A stretch of 64,000 nucleotides of DNA from Thermoflavimicrobium daqui (GCF_003313465.1 NZ_KZ845667.1:248001-312000), one strand, 5' to 3'. Shown: positions 36,193 through 45,773, numbered from the stretch's first letter. Numbers and translations: made by a program. The notes: generated by a model from the letters alone, not told the origin.

Positions 36193-37182
36193 TCACTCAT
36201 TCATACGTTCAGGATAAAGTCCCTTAACTAATAACTTTAATGTTTGAGGAGCTCGAATTCCTTCGGCAGCTGCAGAAAGAGGAAGTACAATAAAACGCTT
36301 ATTTTTAATCGCAGGGACAGCAGCAAGCTCTTTTTTAGCAAGAAGTATATCTTTTTTTTGCTGGACAGTTTTATCTCCATAGTCAACGATGACAATCACT
36401 TCTGGCTCACGCTCAACTACTTCTTCCCAACTAACATGGGCCCAGCCTTTTTTAATATCAGCAAATATATTTTTACCACCAGCTAGCTTAATTAGGTGAG
36501 TCATATAATTATTCGCTGCTGTCATCGCTTTATCTTCCCCACTATCATAAACAAAAACTTTTTGTGTTCTTCCGATTTTCTCGATTTTCTTAGTTGTTTG
36601 TTGAACCTCTTGTTTCATTTGATGAATGACTTCATTTGCCTTCTTATCTACATGAAAAATCCGCCCGATATTTCGAATATCTTGATATACATCCTCTAAG
36701 GTAGGAGAGGTTTTGTTCGAAGATTCCTGAATATATGTTTTAATGCCTGCTTGTTCCAATTCTTGAACAGTACCTAATGATTTTTCTGTAAATGCACTTG
36801 ACCATCCTGCATAAGCAAAATCAGGCTCTGCAGCCAAAAAGGCTTCTTTGGAAGGATACTTTTTGGCTAACACTGGAATTTTAGAGTAAATCTCCTGAAA
36901 TTCTGGTAAGATTTGATCATCTAGATAAGCCGTACCGACCATCGATTTCTCCAGTCCTAACGCCAACATAATCTCAGTAACATGCTGATTTAAGCTTACT
37001 GCTCTCTTAGGTACATCTGTATATGTAGTGGTCTTTCCCATATTGGTAATCACCACTTTTTGCGGTGATTGATCAGAAGGTACATCCCCTGCATGAGACT
37101 TTTTAGCACTACTACAAGCTGATATGATGCTCAAAATACACAAGAGTACAGTTAGACGAAAAATCATTTTTTTTATGCTCAT
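36193..37182 (-). CDS. btuF: Cobalamin ABC transporter substrate-binding lipoprotein (BtuF-like)
   Basis: 329 aa. A lipoprotein signal ends in LSIISAC near residue 23, so it is anchored outside the membrane. The periplasmic-binding fold of the Fe3+/B12 group is seen in AVSLNQHVTEIMLALGLEKSMVGTAYLD, EPDFAYAGW and WAHVSWEEVVEREPEVIVIVDYGD. Siderophore binding would be the default call for this family, but the cobalamin riboswitch at the head of the operon makes a corrinoid the likely ligand. AAAGGAG precedes the ATG. Confidence 0.82.
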   Translation of the reverse strand: MSIKKMIFRLTVLLCILSIISACSSAKKSHAGDVPSDQSPQKVVITNMGKTTTYTDVPKRAVSLNQHVTEIMLALGLEKSMVGTAYLDDQILPEFQEIYSKIPVLAKKYPSKEAFLAAEPDFAYAGWSSAFTEKSLGTVQELEQAGIKTYIQESSNKTSPTLEDVYQDIRNIGRIFHVDKKANEVIHQMKQEVQQTTKKIEKIGRTQKVFVYDSGEDKAMTAANNYMTHLIKLAGGKNIFADIKKGWAHVSWEEVVEREPEVIVIVDYGDKTVQQKKDILLAKKELAAVPAIKNKRFIVLPLSAAAEGIRAPQTLKLLVKGLYPERMNE

Positions 37183-37197
37183 ATGTTAATCTCCTTT

Positions 37198-37971
37198 TTA
37201 GCTTACCTGATCCGAAATAAAGGTTATGTGCGGTTTTCCAGTTTTAGCATGAATTACAATTTCTGTTTCTACTCCAAATACTTCTCTTAGTAAGTCAACA
37301 GTTAATACTTCCTTAGGGGTTCCTGATCTCACAATCTGTCCACTCTGCATGACATATAGATAATCTGTATAGATAGAAGCAAGATTTAAATCATGTAATG
37401 CGGCAATGACAGAGACATCCAAATTTTTAACAAGGTTAAGTAATTGAAATTGATAACGAATATCTAAATGATTAGTTGGCTCATCTAAGATAATTAATTC
37501 GGCTTGCTGGGCAAGAGCTCTTGCGATTAATACACGCTGCTTCTCTCCCCCTGATAAGCTCATAAAACTCCGTTTGGCGAATGCTTCCATATTGACACGA
37601 GCCAAAGCTTGTTGCACGATAACATAGTCATCAATCGTATCTGATTCGAATAAACGTTTATGTGGTGTTCGACCCATCAAAACCATTTCTTGCACCGAAA
37701 AATCAAATGCCTCAGTAGCTTCTTGACTAACGATAGCCATATGTTGAAAAACGTAGCGTGAAGATAATGCTTCTATATCTTGATCAGCTAATTGAATAGA
37801 CCCCGAATTTGGCTTAAGAACTCGGTAGATCGTTTTTAACAAGGTTGATTTTCCACTCCCATTGGGGCCAATAATTCCTACAAACTGGCCAGCCGAAACA
37901 TGAAGGGAAATATCTTGAATGATCGGTGTTTGCATGAAACTAAATGAGACATTTTCTAATTTGAGATTCAT
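37198..37971 (-). CDS. btuD: Cobalamin ABC transporter ATPase (BtuD-like)
   Basis: 257 aa from the ATG at 37971, whose ATGA overlaps the permease stop by 4 nt; a longer frame runs back into the permease gene and is not used. Walker A GPNGSGKST, Q-loop VSQE, signature LSGGEKQRV, Walker B LIILDEPTNHLD and the H-loop ALHDLNLA are all intact. Energises uptake with the other two subunits. Confidence 0.9.
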   Translation of the reverse strand: MNLKLENVSFSFMQTPIIQDISLHVSAGQFVGIIGPNGSGKSTLLKTIYRVLKPNSGSIQLADQDIEALSSRYVFQHMAIVSQEATEAFDFSVQEMVLMGRTPHKRLFESDTIDDYVIVQQALARVNMEAFAKRSFMSLSGGEKQRVLIARALAQQAELIILDEPTNHLDIRYQFQLLNLVKNLDVSVIAALHDLNLASIYTDYLYVMQSGQIVRSGTPKEVLTVDLLREVFGVETEIVIHAKTGKPHITFISDQVS

Positions 37972-39107
37972 CGATTTGCTCCTCCAAAAGAATAGGTCTG
38001 GCGCCGTAAAAGCCAAATAAAGAAAGGTCCTCCACACATTGCTGTTACTACTCCAATAGGCAGTTCTTGCGGAGCGAAAATTAACCGTGCTAAGACATCG
38101 GCCCAAATAGTGATGATCGCTCCCAGAAAAGCGCTAATTGGCAAGACTCTACGATGATCGGATCCGATTAAAAAGCGTGTAATATGAGGAACCATTAGGC
38201 CAATAAATCCGATAGCACCACTTACTGCCACAATGACCCCTGTAACTAAAGATGAGATTAAAATCAGTACTTTACGAAAAGTATCTGTATTAATCCCCAG
38301 TGTCGTTGCAGTTTCTTCTCCCATCAACAAAGCGTTCAAAGAACGATATTGAAAAAGCAGAAAAAACAATCCAAATAGTACAACAAAGCTAGGAATAGTC
38401 AAATATTCCCATTTCGCACCTGCTAAGCTTCCCATCATCCAAAACATCGCATCTCGAATTCCTTGTTCATTGGGTGCCATCGTCACAATAAGGTTAGTAA
38501 TAGCTGATAGAACCATCGATACGGCTATACCTGATAAAAGTAGGCGTGTGTTGTTCACCCTCCCACTTGTTTGAGCCAAAATATAAACCATGATCATTGA
38601 TAGTAAGGCACCGAGAAAAGATCCAATTGATAACGCATATTGCCCGAATAATGGTAAGGCTCCAAAAATAATAACCAACGTAGCTGCTACAGATGCACCA
38701 GATGAAACACCAAGAATATAAGGATCAGCTAAAGAATTTCGCACTAATGCCTGAATGACTGTCCCCACGATTGCGAGTCCACTTCCGATCACTACTCCTA
38801 ACAATACGCGTGGTAACCGGATATTCCAAACAATATAGTCCTGTGCTTGGCTCCAATCCTGCTCCACCATCCCACCTATCATAGGGAAATGTGATAATAT
38901 GATTTTCCATACGGTTAAAGGGGTAATTTTAACAGGACCAAGCATGACTGCCAAAGTTACTGATACGAAGGTGATTCCTGCAAATAGAAAGAGAGCCATT
39001 TTAAACCATCGTTTTTGTTTTTGATACGGTTGTTTACTTGGATGGCCAGTTGCTATTTTTCGATTTTGTACTTGCTCTTGAACACTTTTTATAACTGGAC
39101 TGCTCAT
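37968..39107 (-). CDS. btuC: Cobalamin ABC transporter permease, FecCD family (BtuC-like)
   Basis: 379 aa from the ATG at 39107 with AAGGAG 7 nt upstream; an open frame extends back into the riboswitch leader but has no start signal. About ten helices with the FecCD motifs RLPRVLLGVVIGSGLAIVG, RNSLADPYILGVSSGAS and GFIGLMVPHITR. The N-terminal 45 residues are polar and longer than usual. First gene of the riboswitch-controlled operon. Confidence 0.88.
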   Translation of the reverse strand: MSSPVIKSVQEQVQNRKIATGHPSKQPYQKQKRWFKMALFLFAGITFVSVTLAVMLGPVKITPLTVWKIILSHFPMIGGMVEQDWSQAQDYIVWNIRLPRVLLGVVIGSGLAIVGTVIQALVRNSLADPYILGVSSGASVAATLVIIFGALPLFGQYALSIGSFLGALLSMIMVYILAQTSGRVNNTRLLLSGIAVSMVLSAITNLIVTMAPNEQGIRDAMFWMMGSLAGAKWEYLTIPSFVVLFGLFFLLFQYRSLNALLMGEETATTLGINTDTFRKVLILISSLVTGVIVAVSGAIGFIGLMVPHITRFLIGSDHRRVLPISAFLGAIITIWADVLARLIFAPQELPIGVVTAMCGGPFFIWLLRRQTYSFGGANR

Positions 39108-39134
39108 GAAGTAACTCCTTATTATGTTTTCAAT

Positions 39135-39161
39135 GAAAAAACCTCGTCTTCGCAGACGAGG
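39135..39161 (-). terminator. Riboswitch-controlled intrinsic terminator
   Basis: Minus-strand stem CCTCGTCT/AGACGAGG with a 4-nt loop followed by six T, between the cobalamin aptamer and the btuC ribosome site. This is the expected expression platform: ligand-bound aptamer lets the terminator form. Confidence 0.85.
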
Positions 39162-39249
39162 CCAGGGTACCAATTTATATACGACTTCCATTTTGTAAGC
39201 GACAACATTACACAAATAGACAGTAAGCCGTTTTATTGTACACCTCTCC

Positions 39250-39440
39250 TCTCCGCGAAGGCATCTGGGTGTGGCAAACTAGGTAGGTCTCCTGACTTCC
39301 AGTTCATCACGCTCTTTTGCCTTCCCCGATGATATCCATCGAGTGGCATATATAAAAGAGAACTCCCTGGTTACAGTGGCGGGACCGTTCGGGATTTGCA
39401 CCCGATTCCCTGTTACCCTTTGCTTAAACAAAGGCACCTA
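39250..39440 (-). promoter_or_regulatory. Cobalamin riboswitch aptamer
   Basis: On the minus strand the aptamer has AGGTGCC at its 5' part, the conserved GCCACTG (complement at 39374-39380) and the B12-box-like GTCAGGAGACCTACC (complement at about 39281-39296). Their order and spacing fit the RF00174 class. It controls the btuCDF-like operon and identifies its substrate. Bounds are approximate. Confidence 0.92.
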
Positions 39441-39606
39441 GTCGCTTCATATAAAATTATCATTATATCTAATCATTTCATATAATAACATTAAAAATAG
39501 ATTGTTGATAGATGGTATCCATGTTTTCCGCCTATAAATAGTCTTTTTTATTCAGTTATAATCTAGATTCTACTCCGGGTTTTAGATAAATCATTACCTC
39601 AAAGTT

Positions 39607-40035
39607 TCATGGCTGAACTTTTTCATATACGACATACTTGGCAGTGGTTTGGAATGGATAGGACTCTAGAATTTCTCCAACTGACCATACCTTCACTCTA
39701 AATCCTTTTTGCAAGTCTGATTGTTTTCCTTTTTTATACTCTTTTCCATCGAAGACTAAATACTCTGTGTTCTTATTTAATGAAATATGACCTTTACTTT
39801 TGCTTGTACCCATTTTTCCTTCAACAACAATGATGTGCTGATCTATATCAGTGATAACTCCATCGATAGTTGGAGGATTTTTTTTCGTATAAGAAACTCT
39901 CTTATCCTCTAAGGAAACCTGTTTAGATGGGTCTTTTGGCTTCTCTTCTATGTTGGTACAACTAACTAAGATCATCAAACAAATTACTTGCACTATGATT
40001 ATACAAACAGCTGACTTCTGACTTATCCTTCTCAT
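39607..40035 (-). CDS. DUF3221-like lipoprotein
   Basis: 142 aa. A lipoprotein signal ends at LMILVSC. The rest (VITDIDQHIIVVEG, FRVKVWSVGEILESYPFQTTAKYVVYE) is a small beta-rich domain like DUF3221 (Bacillus YobA-type), of unknown function. Monocistronic. Confidence 0.7.
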   Translation of the reverse strand: MRRISQKSAVCIIIVQVICLMILVSCTNIEEKPKDPSKQVSLEDKRVSYTKKNPPTIDGVITDIDQHIIVVEGKMGTSKSKGHISLNKNTEYLVFDGKEYKKGKQSDLQKGFRVKVWSVGEILESYPFQTTAKYVVYEKVQP

Positions 40036-40088
40036 GAAAATCCTCCCTTATTTGAGGATAAATCCTCTTTAGCAAACCGGATATTAGA

Positions 40089-40163
40089 TAGAGGTTGCCC
40101 TCTTCGCTTTCCCACTCACTCCCGTTTGGTGCAAAAGTCGATCCTACACAAAAACGATTCGCG
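40089..40163 (+). repeat. Dispersed hairpin-headed repeat, copy A
   Basis: Starts with the hairpin AGAGG-ttgc-CCTCT, continues with CGCTTTCCCACTCACTCCCG and ends with GTCGATCCTACACAAAAACG. A 26-nt end segment is identical to the complement of copy B at 58.06 kb. The remaining sequence of the 392-nt gap 40036-40427 shows no gene. Confidence 0.65.
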
Positions 40164-40427
40164 GCTTCATCTAGGAATGATCTAGGTTTTGGTTCCAATT
40201 ATGCAACATGCTTTAGATATTTTATTACTTCTTAGATAAGTCAAAAATATCATGTCCATCATGGTTAGTCAAAAGAAGGAATGAAAAAATAAAATGTTTA
40301 GAGATGTCTTCTTAATCAGCTGTTTGCTTTCTTATCTGATCACTTTACTCTGAGATTCCTTTAGGAGATGCCGTTTATTATCTCATCGATTTAAGAATAT
40401 TCCTATTTATAAAATAAAAATATAAAG

Positions 40428-41381
40428 CTAATCTTGGTCAAACCATCCTTTATATTTAAACCACAAAAAAAGACCCGATCCGATTATAGCCATTACACCC
40501 AAAATAATAAAGTAACCATATCTCCATTTTAACTCTGGCATGTAATCAAAATTCATTCCATAAATTCCTGCAATAAAAGTAAGTGGCATAAAAATAGTTG
40601 TAATAACTGTCAATGTCATCATGATTTTATTCATACGATAAGAATTTAGCGACAAGTAGCTATCTCGAATATCTGCTGTAATTTCACGACTCGAGTCGAT
40701 CATATGAGAAAGTTTGATCAGATGATCATAAATATCACTAAAATAAACACGTTCTGTTTGCAGAATCACTCTTTCCGAATTAATAATCCGATATAATAAT
40801 TCACTCATAGGGACTACACTACGTCGTAATTTTGATAAATTACTACGAATATGATAGATTTGATCAATAGTTATTTTTGTTGAGACTTTCTGGGCTGAGC
40901 TTTCTATTTTTGCTAATTGATCTTCTATATTTTGCACAAGTGGAAAGTAAGCATCAACAAGCTTATCAATAATTTTATAAGCAATTATACCCGGCCCTTT
41001 TTGTTTTAAATCCTGCTGTTGACTCACCCGCTCACGAACTTCATCAATTTCTACTAATTTAGCTTTATGAAAAGAAACCAAATAACGTTCAGAAACAAAT
41101 AAATCAACTTCTTCTACTCTCAAATCAGCTGCTTTAATCGCATGTAGAACAAAAAATCGATAATCCTCGTAATAGTCTAGTTTAGGACGTTGTAAAAAAT
41201 GCAAACAGTCTTCAATCGCTAATGGGTGAAATCCAAAAAAGTCTTTTAAGTATGATGTTTCATCAAAGGTCGGAACATCAAAGTCCACCCAATACCAATC
41301 AATTTCCGGGTGGTTTAGTTGTTGAATGGGTAAATCTATAACCATCGTACCATCTTTTTTTACAGCCATGGTATGTATCAC
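40428..41381 (-). CDS. corA: CorA-type Mg2+/Co2+ channel
   Basis: 317 aa from a GTG at 41381. The GGAGGGG that precedes it lies inside the first codons of a longer frame starting at 41405, which therefore seems not to be used. A long cytosolic alpha/beta and helical domain is followed by two C-terminal helices with the selectivity motif GIYGMNF near residue 275. Mediates Mg2+ uptake as a pentamer. Confidence 0.9.
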   Translation of the reverse strand: MIHTMAVKKDGTMVIDLPIQQLNHPEIDWYWVDFDVPTFDETSYLKDFFGFHPLAIEDCLHFLQRPKLDYYEDYRFFVLHAIKAADLRVEEVDLFVSERYLVSFHKAKLVEIDEVRERVSQQQDLKQKGPGIIAYKIIDKLVDAYFPLVQNIEDQLAKIESSAQKVSTKITIDQIYHIRSNLSKLRRSVVPMSELLYRIINSERVILQTERVYFSDIYDHLIKLSHMIDSSREITADIRDSYLSLNSYRMNKIMMTLTVITTIFMPLTFIAGIYGMNFDYMPELKWRYGYFIILGVMAIIGSGLFLWFKYKGWFDQD

Positions 41382-41557
41382 ATCAGCCCCTCCTTTTTTA
41401 TTCATAGTATTTGTACCGCAGTATAGATAATTCTATCTTTTACCATCGTAATCAATAAAATGAACAAAAAACCATCATAAAAAGAAAAGAAAATGAAGTA
41501 ATTTTCTTACATGATAAGCATATATAGTCATTTATTTCTCTGGTTGTATATCCTAAA

Positions 41558-41602
41558 AAAACACCTTTGCCATACCGTTTGATACGATTGGAAAGGTGTT
41601 TG
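41558..41602 (-). terminator. Terminator of the formamidase operon
   Basis: 9-bp stem AACACCTTT with further partial pairing, followed by a T-run on the minus strand, 22 nt past the FmdB-like stop. Confidence 0.75.
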
Positions 41603-41623
41603 TTTCTTTGAGTCTAGCTTCAT

Positions 41624-41911
41624 TTATAATGAATGACCGATTTGCCAAGGACGAGCTTTAACAGAATGTCGGTGATGATGGTGATGTTGTCGCGAACCAG
41701 ATAGTTCCTCTCGTTTCTTTATTTTAGGAAGGGCACTATCTTCAATCCGCTTACGTACCGCATGAGGGAAGGACATCAGACCTGGTGGATAAAAGACTCG
41801 GTTTGCAGCTCCTTTACAGGTAGGGCAGCTAATTTCATTTTGAACTTCAGTAAGGCGGAGCCAACATTCAAAAATCCCACATTTTCCACACTTGAAGGCA
41901 TATAGGATCAT
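41624..41911 (-). CDS. fmdB: FmdB-like zinc-ribbon protein with His-rich tail
   Basis: 95 aa. Two CxxC knuckles (CGKCG and CPTCKG) form a zinc ribbon of the FmdB type, found beside formamidase genes and thought regulatory. The tail carries HHHHHRH, a natural metal-binding run. Its ATGA overlaps the formamidase stop, so the two are translationally coupled. Confidence 0.8.
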   Translation of the reverse strand: MILYAFKCGKCGIFECWLRLTEVQNEISCPTCKGAANRVFYPPGLMSFPHAVRKRIEDSALPKIKKREELSGSRQHHHHHRHSVKARPWQIGHSL

Positions 41912-43107
41912 AAAACACCTCTTCCATCCAACTTTGGTCGAATATCGTTATCAAAGATCGAAGTAGGAATAGCGATAGTACAACAAGCATTAGGAACATC
42001 CACAATTCCCGCGATTCGTCCCTCAACCGGGGCAGTCCCCAAGAGCATATAGGCTTGTTCTCCAGTATACCCTATCGTTTTTAGATATTCGATTGCATTT
42101 AGACAAGCACGTCGATAAGCAACATGTGCATCTAAATAGAGCTGCTCTCCTGTCATCTCATCAACAGAAATTCCTTCAAAAACTAGATACTCAGAAAAGT
42201 GAGGTTCTACAGGTCCTGGTTGGAAAAAGGGATTATTCACAATACCATATTTGGCCATTCCACCTTTAATTATGTCGACATGTAGATCTACCCAACCTGG
42301 CATCTCAATTCCACCACAGAAGGTAATTTCGCCATCACCTTGCGAGAAGTGGATATCTCCCAATGAAAGTTTAGCCCCCTCAATAAAGACAGGAAAATAT
42401 ATACGAGAGCCTTTAGATAAATTTTTGATATCACAGTTTCCACCGTTTTCACGAGGCGGAACTGTCCGAGCCCCTTCTCTAGCTACACGCTCAAATTCCG
42501 CTCCTGTTAAACTACCTAAAACCGCACTGTCCGGAGTAGGGAGGTTAGCTAATGTTGGGACACGATGAGGATCTTTAGAGACAAGTGCTTGTTCACGTTT
42601 ATTCCATTTATCAAGCATTTCGTGAGAAGGGGCAACACCAATTAGTCCTGGATGAATAATGCCAGGAAATTTTACCCCTGGTATATGACGGGAGGTCGTA
42701 TAAATACCATAAAAATCCCAAATAGACTTTGCCGCTTCAGGATAATGCTCGGTTAAGAAACCTCCTCCATTTTCCCGTGCAAAAATACCATTAAATCCCC
42801 ATTCAGCTCCTGGAAGTGCTCCAATATCTAAAATATCAACAACGAGAAGGTCTCCAGGTTCTGCACCATTAATCCAGAACGGACCACTTAATACATGTAC
42901 TCTATTCAAGTTTACATCTCTAATATCTGAAGGATCATCATTATTTTGGACTTGTCCATCAGTCCAATCTTTACACTCGACTCGAAACACATCTCTAGGA
43001 TTGACAGAAGTTACAGCAGGAATATCTGGATGCCAGCGGTTATGTCCAGGAGTTTCTTGTTCGTCCATCGGCTTAGTTAAATCAACTTTAAATAATACAT
43101 CTGGCAT
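41908..43107 (-). CDS. fmdA: Formamidase/acetamidase (FmdA)
   Basis: 399 aa from the ATG at 43107 with GGAG 8 nt upstream (a GTG 9 nt earlier is possible). The family's features RVECKDWTDGQ, GPFWINGAEPGDLLVVDILD, PENGGN-like PRENGGNCDIKNL, HFSQGDGEITFCGGIEM and LLGTAPVEGRIAGIVDVPNACCT are present. Hydrolyses formamide to formate and ammonia for nitrogen supply. Paired with FmdB. Confidence 0.92.
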   Translation of the reverse strand: MPDVLFKVDLTKPMDEQETPGHNRWHPDIPAVTSVNPRDVFRVECKDWTDGQVQNNDDPSDIRDVNLNRVHVLSGPFWINGAEPGDLLVVDILDIGALPGAEWGFNGIFARENGGGFLTEHYPEAAKSIWDFYGIYTTSRHIPGVKFPGIIHPGLIGVAPSHEMLDKWNKREQALVSKDPHRVPTLANLPTPDSAVLGSLTGAEFERVAREGARTVPPRENGGNCDIKNLSKGSRIYFPVFIEGAKLSLGDIHFSQGDGEITFCGGIEMPGWVDLHVDIIKGGMAKYGIVNNPFFQPGPVEPHFSEYLVFEGISVDEMTGEQLYLDAHVAYRRACLNAIEYLKTIGYTGEQAYMLLGTAPVEGRIAGIVDVPNACCTIAIPTSIFDNDIRPKLDGRGVL

Positions 43108-43190
43108 AATTTCCACTCCATTTAATGTTCATTAAGTTAATATTACTATTATTACCAAGAAAAATTTATACTAACCAAATCAAATAATTA

Positions 43191-43280
43191 AAGAGGTTAC
43201 CCTCTAAAAAAGCCGATCATCACTTTTCCACTCACTTCTCGAGCCTCATCCAGACCATAGAGCTTTTCTCGTAGAACGCA
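43191..43280 (+). repeat. Dispersed hairpin-headed repeat, copy D (degenerate)
   Basis: Begins AGAGG-ttac-CCTCT, then GCCGATCATCACTTTTCCAC with CACT, aligned to copies A and B in its first half; the 3' half is diverged. Lies in the 319-nt divergent gap between fmdA and the DUF421 gene, which otherwise shows only a weak A/T hairpin near 43320-43352. Confidence 0.45.
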
Positions 43281-43426
43281 TATAAATATCGGACTAATTC
43301 CTCCTTCTGTCCCCTTATTGGGTTATTTTTATTAATAAAAGGAAATAAATAACCAAAATTGAATGTATATATTTTTATCATTCCCTGTTCAAATCTATAA
43401 TAAGATCTTTATGAAGGGAGAAAGTC

Positions 43427-44287
43427 ATGCCAGATTGGTTAGAGATTGCTATTAGAACTCTTGTAGCTGTCATTGCCCTTTTCATAGCTACAAAGATCTT
43501 AGGAAAAAGACAAGTTTCACAACTGTCCTTTTTTGAATATATTACCGGAATAACAATAGGAAACTTAATAGCCTATACTTCCCTAGAATTACAAACATCT
43601 TGGTATTTAGGAATTATATCTTTGATAGTTTGGGTTAGTATTGCTTTAGGAATTGAATTTTTACAGTTAAAAAGTAAAACAGCAAGAACCTTCATTGACG
43701 GAAAGACAACTGTATTAATTCAACAAGGAAAAATCTTAGAAGAAAACTTAAAAAAAGAACGTCTCACCACGGATGAGCTTTTAGAGCAGTTACGAAAGAA
43801 AAACGTTTTTCTCGTGTCAGATGTCGAGTTTGCTCTGATTGAACCGAGTGGAGATTTTAACATCCTATTAAAAAAAGAAAATCAACCACTAACACCGAAA
43901 CACCTAGGAATCGAAGTAGGTCCTACACAAGATCCCCAAGCAGTCATTATGGATGGAAATATATTAGATGAGCCGCTTTCCCATCTTGGATTGAACCGTC
44001 ACTGGCTAAAGACGGAATTAGAAAAGTTAGGTGTCACACTGGAAAATGTTTTTCTTGGTCAAGTTGATTCATATGGACAGTTATATGTTGATCTATACAA
44101 TGATCAGATCCAAGTTGCACAACCACAAGAAAAAGCTTTATTACTTGCTACATTAAAGAAATGTGAAGCTGATCTCGAAATGTACAGTTTATCTACCAAT
44201 AATCCAAACGCCAAGGCAATGTATGCTACTTGTTCGGAGCAACTACAAGATGTGATACGGGAAGTGAAACCTCTTTTAAACAGATGA
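43427..44287 (+). CDS. DUF421 (YetF-type) membrane protein
   Basis: 286 aa. Three N-terminal helices with LGKRQVSQLSFFEYITGITIGN, the DUF421 signature, then a cytosolic region containing VSDVEFALIEPSGDFNILLKKENQPLTPKH and a helical C terminus. Bacillus members are linked to spores or general stress but have no defined activity. A GAAGGGAG-like site precedes the ATG. Confidence 0.85.
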   Translation: MPDWLEIAIRTLVAVIALFIATKILGKRQVSQLSFFEYITGITIGNLIAYTSLELQTSWYLGIISLIVWVSIALGIEFLQLKSKTARTFIDGKTTVLIQQGKILEENLKKERLTTDELLEQLRKKNVFLVSDVEFALIEPSGDFNILLKKENQPLTPKHLGIEVGPTQDPQAVIMDGNILDEPLSHLGLNRHWLKTELEKLGVTLENVFLGQVDSYGQLYVDLYNDQIQVAQPQEKALLLATLKKCEADLEMYSLSTNNPNAKAMYATCSEQLQDVIREVKPLLNR

Positions 44288-44368
44288 GAGACAACAGATG
44301 GTTTTATCCCTGCCAAGTAAACACAAAAAAAGAAAGGGATTATTTATTTTGGTTAAGCAACCTTAGAC

Positions 44369-44465
44369 GTGAACTACATCGCCATTGAAATGGCGAGCTT
44401 CTCGTTTCATTGAACCGACCCATGTCGTGTTCTCCACGAAGGCATGAACCATGCCTATGGTCATT
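44369..44465 (-). ncRNA. omega-RNA / right-end scaffold of the IS605 remnant
   Basis: Directly after the tnpB stop on the minus strand comes GGTTCAATGAAACGAGAAGC, then the hairpin CGCCATTtcAATGGCG (44379-44395 on plus) and the terminal ATGTAGTTCAC. These are the standard features of IS605-type right ends that double as TnpB guide-RNA scaffolds. The guide segment would be the flanking sequence just outside. Transcription is unproven and the protein is dead. Confidence 0.65.
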
Positions 44466-45036
44466 TTAGGATATTGCCTTTTTGAGAATATTTCTTGCGG
44501 CATTAATATCACGATCTTCTACATAGACATAAGAGCATTTGTGAATTCTGTCTTTCCATGTCTTTTTTCACAATCTGACCACATTCTGAGCAAGTTTGTG
44601 ACGTGTTGTATGGATCAACTTGTATCACTTGCTTACCAGCACTTTCAGCCTTGTAAGTAGTGAACTGAACAAGTTGATTCCATCCAGCATCAACAATACT
44701 TTTCGCTAGGTTGTGGATAGGCAAAACTATTATAGAGATTCTTTCCTTTGAAGCGAGGATAACCAGCCTTTTCACCCTTTTTTAACCGACGAAAAAATGC
44801 TTTGAATGCTTTGTCTAATCGCTCGCAAACATTTTGCAGTACTTGTGAGTGTACTGCTTGAACTCTGGAAGTTCTTTTTTAACTCTTGGCAGCTCTTTTT
44901 TCTGAGTATAAAAAGTCAAAGAAATATTCCTCTTTTTATAAGCAAGTTTTCTCTGTTCAAACATCGAATTACACAACCAACGACATAAGTCTATGGTTTG
45001 TTCAGTCGTTTCCATTTGCTCTCTAGTTGAATACAC
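44466..45036 (-). pseudogene. tnpB: TnpB RNA-guided nuclease, broken
   Basis: Pieces in different frames rebuild TnpB: the N-terminal YSTREQMETTEQTIDLCRWL; after a frameshift near 44840, VLQNVCERLDKAFKAFFRRL, then KGEKAGYPRFKGKNLYNSFA; after an internal deletion, NLAKSIVDAGWNQLVQFTTY and the zinc ribbon TSQTCSECG; after another shift, DRDINAARNILKKAIS. The middle of about 150 residues, with the first catalytic carboxylates, is missing. It cannot make an active nuclease. Confidence 0.85.
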
Positions 45037-45184
45037 GATATATTCTTAATAAAACATTTACATATATTTAATATTATCAATTAAATATTTACAAAATAAA
45101 TTCTTGATACCAGTTGAAAATTTGTACATCAAACCTTTATAATATTGTTTGAATAAATTTTATAAAGTAAATGAGGGATATTAA

Positions 45185-45529
45185 TTGGCTATACCCGATT
45201 CACCTGACCCGAGAAGTGTACAGCTAAATTATAATTGGATGCTTTTAAACGATTTACTTATTTCAAATACAAGATCTTTCATCTTTTCATCCTCAGAAAA
45301 AACACTCCCTTGGAGAAATCTCCTTCTTCGATCTATCCACAAAAAAGTATCAACCGTTTTCTATTATCCTAAAAATGGAATGTTTGTTATGCCCATTTTT
45401 CAGACACCTCACTATCCTTTTTTTCATTTTCTTTTAAATAAACCCTTACTTAATCAATCCATTCATTTTTTACTTATCACAAAGCTAAAAGTATTTTTAA
45501 AAGTTCTATTCATTAAGATGAAGCGATGA
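45185..45529 (+). CDS. Unrecognised small basic protein (doubtful)
   Basis: 114 codons from a TTG with GAGGGA a few nt upstream. The peptide is rich in Phe, Leu and Lys (FFHFLLNKPLLNQSIHFLLI) with a basic end, and matches nothing I know. The next 240 nt (45530-45773) contain short fragments with stops, including a 31-codon piece with one hydrophobic segment. This may be the start of a decayed gene. Confidence 0.35.
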   Translation: MAIPDSPDPRSVQLNYNWMLLNDLLISNTRSFIFSSSEKTLPWRNLLLRSIHKKVSTVFYYPKNGMFVMPIFQTPHYPFFHFLLNKPLLNQSIHFLLITKLKVFLKVLFIKMKR

Positions 45530-45773
45530 AAACTATTTTTTAAAAAGGTGTTCAAGCCTATTAATAAGTTTATTGGAAAAGAATTGAATAATATACATTT
45601 TTCGGTTGGATTATTAGATCAATCTCAGACTTAAAACCAATCGATTTTAGCATGAAAAGCCGAAAAGAATGGGTTCAAAAAGGAAAAGCATTTCTTTCGA
45701 AGGCAATCTTATCTATATTTTTATTATCGATTTTCTGGAAAAAATGATATATATGTAAATATCTATTATAAAG

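Larger units (their letters stand above)
44366..45045 (-). mobile_element. Degenerate IS200/IS605-family element (tnpB only)
   Basis: Covers the broken tnpB and its 3' guide-RNA region. No tnpA is present. The left end cannot be fixed; the right end is placed at the GTAGTTCAC motif near 44369. Inserted between DUF421 and an orphan ORF. Confidence 0.75.

Noticed and set aside
36193-39107. Siderophore uptake operon
   Set aside because: The cobalamin riboswitch ahead of the operon indicates a corrinoid ligand.
39962-40198. Open frame of 78 codons on the minus strand
   Set aside because: It is read through dispersed-repeat copy A and overlaps the lipoprotein gene start; no ribosome site or family.
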